A stretch of 64,000 nucleotides of DNA from Aldrovandia affinis (Eukaryota; Chordata; Actinopteri; Notacanthiformes; Halosauridae): positions 62,001 to 126,000 of the forward strand of contig JAINUG010000325.1 of the NCBI GenBank assembly GCA_029706075.1. The letters are read 5' to 3'. Every line of letters begins with the position of its first letter. The first letter of the stretch is position 1. A program made the position numbers and the translations under genes. Positions 59,101 through 64,000 of this stretch are shown here, piece by piece. Below the pieces are notes generated by a model. That model saw only the letters and a program-made list of their open reading frames with translations. It was not told the origin of the DNA and did not search any database.

Positions 59101-59145
59101 CCCACTGCAGGTCAGAGATCTCCTCAAATGGCACCTCCCACAGCT
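45562..59145 (-). CDS. map3k12: mitogen-activated protein kinase kinase kinase 12 (DLK), partial
   Basis: Exons in transcript order: 59145-58962, 58406-58215, 57727-57569, 53835-53677, 52569-52461, 51039-50930, 50110-49994, 49637-49500, 49245-48507, 47100-47033, 46561-46276 and 45660-45562. All are GT-AG and phase-consistent, giving 785 residues to the stop. Counting from the first whole codon: glycine loop [11 protein letters not shown] 16-26, catalytic Lys 36, HRDLKSPN 118-125, DFG 138-140, APE 162-164, then zipper helices and a long Ser/Gly/Pro-rich tail with [15 protein letters not shown]. Motifs such as [24 protein letters not shown] and [20 protein letters not shown] fit MAP3K12 better than its paralogue MAP3K13. 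DLK activates MKK4/7 and then JNK/p38, and drives axon-injury and degeneration responses. The amino-terminal exon(s), about 120 residues in human, are not in the window. Confidence 0.93.
45878..46136. mobile_element. palindromic hAT-type MITE in a map3k12 intron
   Basis: CAGGGGTAGGCAACTCTGGT with CCTGGAGTGGCAGAGATGTT at the left is repeated inverted at the right (ACATCTCTGCCACTCCAGGA, CCAGGGTTGCCTGCCCC). The arms are about 60 bp with a 140-bp centre. Confidence 0.8.
47101..48506 (-). other. map3k12 intron
   Basis: No gene. There is an AT-rich repeat-like stretch at 47240-47420 (TTTTAGTTTAATTAG-type text) and an ACTAA repeat at 48271-48305. Confidence 0.5.
48507..49245 (-). CDS. map3k12: map3k12 large tail exon
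   Basis: A 739-bp exon encodes the disordered Ser/Gly/Pro-rich region: a basic block ([20 protein letters not shown]), [20 protein letters not shown], acidic Gly stretches, and [19 protein letters not shown] at the end. It is GC-rich compared with its surroundings. Antisense frames over it are compositional shadows. Confidence 0.9.
49278..49400. repeat. GTATTCATAAAG-family MITE, truncated copy 4
   Basis: It starts CAGGGCCCGTATTCATAGTG, followed by GTGCTGATCTAGGATCAGTT, and breaks off after CCCTGATCCTAGA. It begins 31 bp upstream (in transcript terms) of the acceptor of the large map3k12 tail exon. Confidence 0.75.
49994..51039 (-). CDS. map3k12: map3k12 leucine-zipper exons
   Basis: 51039-50930 and 50110-49994 encode [25 protein letters not shown] and then [20 protein letters not shown] with [12 protein letters not shown]. 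These are the charged helices that dimerise the kinase. Dimerisation through the zippers is the known route to DLK activation. Confidence 0.9.
50111..50929 (-). other. map3k12 intron, nothing recognised
   Basis: No repeat border or coding pattern was seen; the CT-rich frames near 50753-51111 overlap the antisense side of an exon. Confidence 0.45.
51305..51515 (-). repeat. tRNA-derived SINE (second family), good copy
   Basis: On the minus strand: AGGGCGGCAGTGTAGTGTAA and TGGTTAGGGAACTGG (box A region), then GCTGGTTCGATTCCCAGGTG (box B), TACCCTTGAGCAAGGTACTT, and the L2-like tail GTAAGTCGCTCTGGATAAGA. Confidence 0.85.
51826..51892. repeat. short tandem duplication
   Basis: The unit ACTGAAAGGACCTGGCTGAA followed by (A)GTAC is repeated about two and a half times. 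Confidence 0.9.
51974..51998. repeat. (GT)n microsatellite
   Basis: A GT run, followed by an imperfect GTGTTTGCGTTTGTG extension to 52025. Confidence 0.9.
52461..59145 (-). CDS. map3k12: map3k12 kinase-domain exons
   Basis: Five exons carry the catalytic domain: ATP-binding lobe (59145-58962), hinge to catalytic loop (58406-58215), activation segment (57727-57569), helix F region [15 protein letters not shown] (53835-53677) and the end of the lobe [20 protein letters not shown] (52569-52461). All catalytic residues are present. The split codons K61, N125 and the Trp of DIW/SFGVV are restored correctly only by splicing, which supports the junctions. Confidence 0.93.
53271..53412 (+). repeat. 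3' part of a second-family SINE
   Basis: TGTACCCTTGAGCAAGGTAC through AAGTCGCTTTGGATAAGGGT to GTCTGCTAAATGCC. The tRNA-like head is missing. Confidence 0.75.
55056..55280 (-). repeat. possible SINE-like repeat
   Basis: It shares GGCACTGGCACGG and CTTGAT/TTTGAT(A/T)CCAG with 58885-58920, suggesting one repeat family. The ends are not clear. Confidence 0.3.
56929..56956. repeat. (GA)n microsatellite
   Basis: An uninterrupted GA run. Confidence 0.95.
57880..57988. repeat. solo Tc1-like terminal repeat
   Basis: GGGGGTGAATACTTTTTATA then CCCACTGTA is a common fish Tc1 terminus in inverted orientation. No partner or transposase lies nearby. Confidence 0.6.
58407..58961 (-). other. map3k12 intron
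   Basis: No gene; it contains the possible SINE-like piece at 58800-58920 that matches 55180-55220. Confidence 0.4.
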
Positions 59146-59167
59146 CTGAGACCAGACGAGGGAATGC

Positions 59168-59830
59168 ATTTAAATTTACATTTAACATTTTAAGCATTTA
59201 GCAGACTCTCTTATCCAGAGCAACTTACAAGATGTGCATTAATACATGGTAGGAACAATCATAGTTTGCGCAAGAGACCAGTGCAGTAATACAGTGATAG
59301 ACATCGTTGTAGGCAGCTGCATACCATACCTGTAACACTGGGAAGGAAAAGGTTAGTAATTTTTATTTCTTTATTTTAAAAATGAGGATTAAGCAGGGAT
59401 ACATATACAAGAAGTATTGAACAAGTAGGCAGTGGTGATGACAATTGGCTAGATGTACAGAATTCAGTGGCAGTGGAGTCTGAAAAGGTGGGTTTTGAGT
59501 CTCTTGCGGAAGATCGCAAGTGATTCCGCGGTCCTGACCGATTGCGGAAGGTCATTCCACCACTGATGGGTCAGGACAGAGAAGAGGCGAGACCGCGAGG
59601 AGCGGCTGCCGGGCGCCCGTAGGGATGGGACAGTCAGTTTGCCAGAGGAGGCGGAGCGGAGGGGTCTGGCTGGGGTGTAGGGTGTGATGAGTGTCTGGAG
59701 GTAAGGGGGAGCAGTTCCTTTAGCCACTTGAAAAGCAAGCACCAGTGATTTGAATCTGATGCGTGCTGTGATGGGGAGCCAGTGCAGAGAGGAGAGTAGA
59801 GGGGTGACATGGTTATGCAGGTTAAGGCAG
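59168..59830 (-). mobile_element. L2-type LINE 3' end, just upstream of a map3k12 exon
   Basis: The minus-strand frame ending at 59464 encodes HVTPLLSSLHWLPITARIRF to IFRKRLKTHLFRLHCH without a stop, better kept than the 13792 copy. The 3' UTR and tail (59168-59460) run to within about 22 bp of the acceptor at 59146. It is 5'-truncated near 59820. Confidence 0.88.
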
Positions 59831-60066
59831 GTGGTCACAGAGAGAGGAGCAGCAGAAAAGAAAAACACAAGGGTTAGACACAGAAAAGATGGAGAGTCTA
59901 AGTGGAGCAGGAAGAGAGCTTCAAGGAGGAGTAAAGTGGGCAATATGAGATAAGGTTTTTTTGCTGGGGCGGTAGTGTTAACATCCACATCAGTACTTGC
60001 TGTACCTCTGACTGTGATGGCTATAAGGGGCTATTGAATCCTGTAACATACTGTACTACATTCTTA

Positions 60067-61165
60067 CAGTGCCCTCCAGAATTCTTGGCACCCTTGGTTA
60101 AAAAAGGGCCAAAAAAGGCTATGAAAAAATGTATTTATTGTTCATCAGCTTGATCTTACACTCAAAATGAGAAATCTAACCTTTAATTGAAGTAAAATCA
60201 TTCAAAGAAAAAAAATCCTTAGCAAAAAATTTACCATTTTCTCAAAAACAAGTGCCACAATTATTGGCACCCCGACATTTAGTACTTTGTACACCCTCTC
60301 CTTGTCACGATAACAGCACTGAGTATTCTCCTATAATACTTAATGAGGTGGAAGAACACATAACAAGGGATCTGAAATCATTCCTCCATACATAATCTCT
60401 CCAGATCCTTCCGAGTCCTTGGTCCTCACTTGTGGACTCTCGTTTTCAGCTGGCCCCACAAGTTTTCAGTGGGGTTTAGGACAGGGGTCTGGGATGGCCA
60501 TTGAAAAAGCTTGATTCTGTGGTCAGTGAACCATTTCTGTGTGGATATGGAGGTACGCTTTGGATCATTGTCCTGCTGGAAGATCCAACCACGACCCAGT
60601 TTTAGCCTCCTGACAGAGGCAGCCAGATTTGGATTTAAAATCTCCTGGTACTTGATGGAGTCCATGATGCCATGTATCCTAACAAGGTTCCCAGGGCCTT
60701 TGGAAGTAAAACAGCGCACAACATCACAGATCCACCACCATACTTCACAGTGGGAATTGGGTTATTTTCTGTATAACCATCCTTTTTTATGCTAAACCCA
60801 CCTCTGATGTTTGTTGCCAAAAAGCTCAATTTTTTTCTCATCTGATCATAGAGCCCGGTTCCACTCAAAGTTCCAGTAATGTTTAGCAAACTCCAGGAGC
60901 TTACATTTGTGGTTTGATGACAGCAGAGCCTTCCTTCTAGCAAGCCTTACAAATAGCTTGTTAGCATGGATGTGGCGTCTAATTGTAGTTTTGGAGAACT
61001 AACTTCTGCAATTCTCCAACTGTGTTCCTTGGATACATTTTTGCCTTACGAACCATCCTCCTCACTGTGCGTGGGGGCAAAATACACTTGCGTCCTCTTC
61101 CAGGCAGGTTCATCACAGCTCCAGTTGTTTTAAACTTCTTACTTATTGCCCTAGTAGGGGGTCCC
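60067..61165 (-). mobile_element. Tc1-like transposon, truncated
   Basis: TA|CAGTGCCCTCCAGAATTCTT opens the terminal repeat at 60067. Minus-strand frames 60979-61197, 60635-60943 and 60426-60719 cover a Tc1 transposase, with GWIFQQDNDPKRTSISTQKW and the PVLNPTENLWGQLK region legible. The other terminus is missing, replaced near 61165 by another repeat's end. Confidence 0.85.
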
Positions 61166-61167
61166 AC

Positions 61168-61206
61168 CCAGTAAGGTGTACCTAATAAAGTGGTCACTGA
61201 GTGTAT
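61168..61206. repeat. short DNA-element terminus
   Basis: AAGGTGTACCTAATAAAGTG then GTCACTGAGTGTAT is a familiar fish repeat terminus. It lies between two Tc1 copies. Confidence 0.4.
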
Positions 61207-62514
61207 ATCCTTTCATACCCTTGATAAACATGTTATAAATGATATGAGGTATATTTTAATGCAAAAAAAATATCCAAAAATGATATTCTGTAATAATAAT
61301 GCATTGGCACGAACCACAATCGAAAGGTTCACAAATTATTTATTTTTTTCCAGAAAAATCAAGAATCAAAAATATTCATTCCCCTGTTATCAGTACTTTG
61401 TGGTTCCTCCCTTGGTCATTATAACAGCAAGTAGTCACCTTCTGTAGTGTCGTACGAGGTTATAGAACTTCTTGGGGGGATCCTCAACATTTCTTCCATG
61501 CAGAATTGTTCTAGTTCCTTCAGATTCTTGGGTTGATGTTTGTGGACTGCTTTTTTGAGTTCAAACCACAAATGTTCAATTGGATTCAGGTCTGGAGACT
61601 GAGATGGCCACGTCAGGACATTGATCTTGTGCTCAACCATTTCTTAGTTTCTTTGGACGTATGTTTGGGATCGTTGCCTTGTTAGAAGGTCCATCCATCC
61701 AAGGTGTAGCTTCCTGGCACAAGGTGTTTGGACAAAATGTCTTGGTACATGCTGGAGTTCATGGTTCCATCTGTTTTAATAAGGGTCCCATAGCCTGTGG
61801 ATGCAAAACAACCCCAAAGCATTAAAGATCCACCACCATGTTTCACCGTAGGCATGAGGTGCTTTTCAACATTACTTGCATTCTTTGGACGCCAAACATA
61901 ACGCTGACGTGCATGTCCAAAAAACTCGATTCGGCCACAAGACACGGTTCCAATTGCAGTTCAGATGCAATTTGACAAATTCAAGACGCCTTTTCTGGTG
62001 AAATGTCTTCAAAAGAGGCTTCCTTCTTGCAAATCTGCTATAAGGCCATTGTCATGTAGGCGTTGTCGAATAGCAGCTTTAGACACCTTGTAACCTCAAA
62101 GGCCTTAAACTGCCTAATAATTGACACAACAGTGGAATGCTTTTGTCTGATGCTTTCTTTGCCTTTCACCATGATGATGGCTGACCACAGTATTTCAAAT
62201 GTGTGTTCCCTCTTTTTATACCCTAGGGCCTAGGGAAACAGGAAACCATTGTATGTCACTGTATAGTTGTATATTTATGAAGATTTGTTTTTGTTGGATT
62301 AAATTGAAAAGATTCCGATTTTTTCTGGTAAATAAATATTATTAATAAAACAAAATATGGTTTTCTGAACAATTGTATTAGTAATGTAGGTTTGGAATTT
62401 TTGGGGAATTAAATTTTTTTAGCATAAAATATACCTCATTACTTATATAGTTTATTTTATGCAATCTCTTTTGCTTATCTTTATCAAGGGTGTGAATAAA
62501 AACGGAACCTACTG
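61207..62514 (-). mobile_element. Tc1-like transposon, nearly full length
   Basis: The right terminus (inverted) reads CAGTAGGTTCCGTTTTTATT with TA after it (62515-62516). The left terminus is diverged. Minus-strand transposase pieces at 61682-61945 ([20 protein letters not shown]) and 61419-61640 ([20 protein letters not shown]) are broken by frameshifts. Same family as the 5109-12094 element. Confidence 0.85.
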
Positions 62515-62516
62515 TA

Positions 62517-64000
62517 TGTCAATGACAATTTATAGACTATTTCCATGCAATAATGGAAAAATCTAGTAAAATCTGTCTGACAAAACTCTCTGAAACGCTA
62601 TAGTTAGCCATCAGCGGACAGGTTATTTGGAAATTATTAATTTACATTTTTCTGGTGCTCCACCCAATTTCAGTTAAGCATGTGCATAGCAGAAGTCTGA
62701 ATACGAGCAGCTGTTGTATTAACAGGAGGAACCTCAGTCAATCAACTCTGAATAGGGCCCATAGTGAAGTGTAAGTAGTTCTAGTATGTGAGCCAGTATT
62801 AGTGTATACATGAACACCTTCTCTAGAACTAGGTTCAGGACTAGCGACCATCATAGTAGCTTTAACCAGCAGTTAGTGTAAATGTATTTGAACCCCCTCC
62901 CAGTCTGGGTCTCAGACAGAGGGCTGTAATCTTCTGTGGGTAATGCGCTTTCGGCACCAAATCCTGCTTAGCGTCATTGTGCAGGGTCTATGACAAGTCT
63001 ACCAGCCATGGGGAGGAGGGACTAGGGGGAAAAGGGGGGGTTTGGGAACATGGAATGAAAGGGGAAGGGGGGGAATTCTCCAGGGAAAAGCCTAGGGCCT
63101 GAGGGGAGTGATGGGACATTAGAGACAGAAGGCCCTTACAGCCTGCAGCTTTTTATGATCTGAGATGCTCCCTTCCAAAAACAATAGACAAAAAATAATG
63201 TAGATGTAGATGCTGAAATACACATATATGAGGACAGGTCACCGCCAATGAACTCCACTCATTAACAAATGTATTGCTATGCATCCAGTCCAAAAAATGT
63301 TATCTACTCTAATGGACAAGGACAAATCCCCAAACTGATCCAAATCCTTTGAACTGATAAACTGTTCCAATTAGAGCCTTTTCCAGATCCCCTTGAGTTA
63401 TTTGGAATTAAGAACCGATGGAAGGATTCCACAAACTGTCAATGTTTGAGACTCTAAAATGATACCGCTTTTCAATGAAAGCCAACTGGACAACTGGACC
63501 ATTATTCCTCCATATTCCAGTATATTTTTGGTCTGATTTATACATACTGGATTATGCGGTCAATTAGAATGACACGCTAATGAGTTCAACACCAGAAAGC
63601 ACAGGCTGTCCGAGGGGAGGAGGATACTACTGAACACTGGCAAGATGGAGGACAAGGACCACAGTGTGGACAGGAGGAGAAGGCGATGATAGGGGAAAGC
63701 AAAAAGGGGTTGGAAGCAGTCAGACATTTCTCCCAAAGCCATCTGTCAGTCCGTCAGTCACCCCTGTGTGTAAGTGAAAGACTATTTGGCCAGTGTGAGA
63801 CTGTGCATGTGTCAGGTTTGAGTTAATAGAGATGAGAGGTGCAGGGTCAGTGTGTGGGCATGAATTATGCATAAGCTAGATGTGGTGGTGGTGTCCTTGG
63901 GGACCCTGTGCCATTGTAGTGGCTGCAGACACAAATAGGAGCATGTCATGTGGAGAAATATCATGATGCGGGGAAGGGTGGAGAGATGGGGAACGCAAAC
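62517..64000 (-). other. map3k12 intron to window edge, nothing recognised
   Basis: I searched the minus strand for the amino-terminal DLK text (FLEGLFGCLRPVW-like) and did not find it. No repeat border was seen. Confidence 0.45.

Overview
The window is nuclear DNA of a ray-finned fish, almost certainly a teleost. It has compact spliced vertebrate genes, many decayed Tc1-like transposons, L2-type LINE 3' ends with their tRNA-derived SINE partners, and hAT- and Harbinger-type elements. I cannot name the species from the sequence.

Layout: (1) 1-22000 has no host gene that I can support. It is a repeat field: an L1-like LINE end (1-1500); one old Tc1 element (5109-12094) opened by at least five later insertions, including an LTR element that carries coiled-coil reading frames instead of pol; an L2 LINE opened by a SINE and by a Harbinger-type element that itself holds a piece of L2 (13792-16330); a second LINE clade (16690-18160); a decayed Crypton-like recombinase (19490-20110); and another L2 (20660-21530). 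(2) About 22036-27490 (+) is prr13, with a perfect CRE upstream, a proline-rich central exon and a serine-repeat last exon. Its last intron is filled by nested Tc1 elements. (3) About 28190-41500 (+) is pcbp2, a complete three-KH-domain poly(C)-binding protein in twelve exons (one non-coding), with a possible alternative last exon. (4) 45562 to beyond the right edge (-) is map3k12 (DLK). Twelve coding exons give everything from the start of the kinase domain to the stop; the amino-terminal exon(s) lie beyond base 64000.

From memory, the order prr13-pcbp2-map3k12, with pcbp2 and map3k12 convergent, is the same in human (12q13), and this supports the three assignments. All splice junctions given here keep phase and use GT-AG ends. 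They are read by eye and by family resemblance, not from transcripts.

The genes do different jobs: a small nuclear proline-rich regulator, an RNA-binding regulator of stability, splicing and translation, and a neuronal stress kinase upstream of JNK. They are neighbours by conserved synteny, not members of one pathway. I found no clearly new biological system. The best leads are the candidate alternative pcbp2 carboxy terminus, the LTR element with a coiled-coil cargo, and the transposons lying just upstream of two map3k12 splice acceptors.
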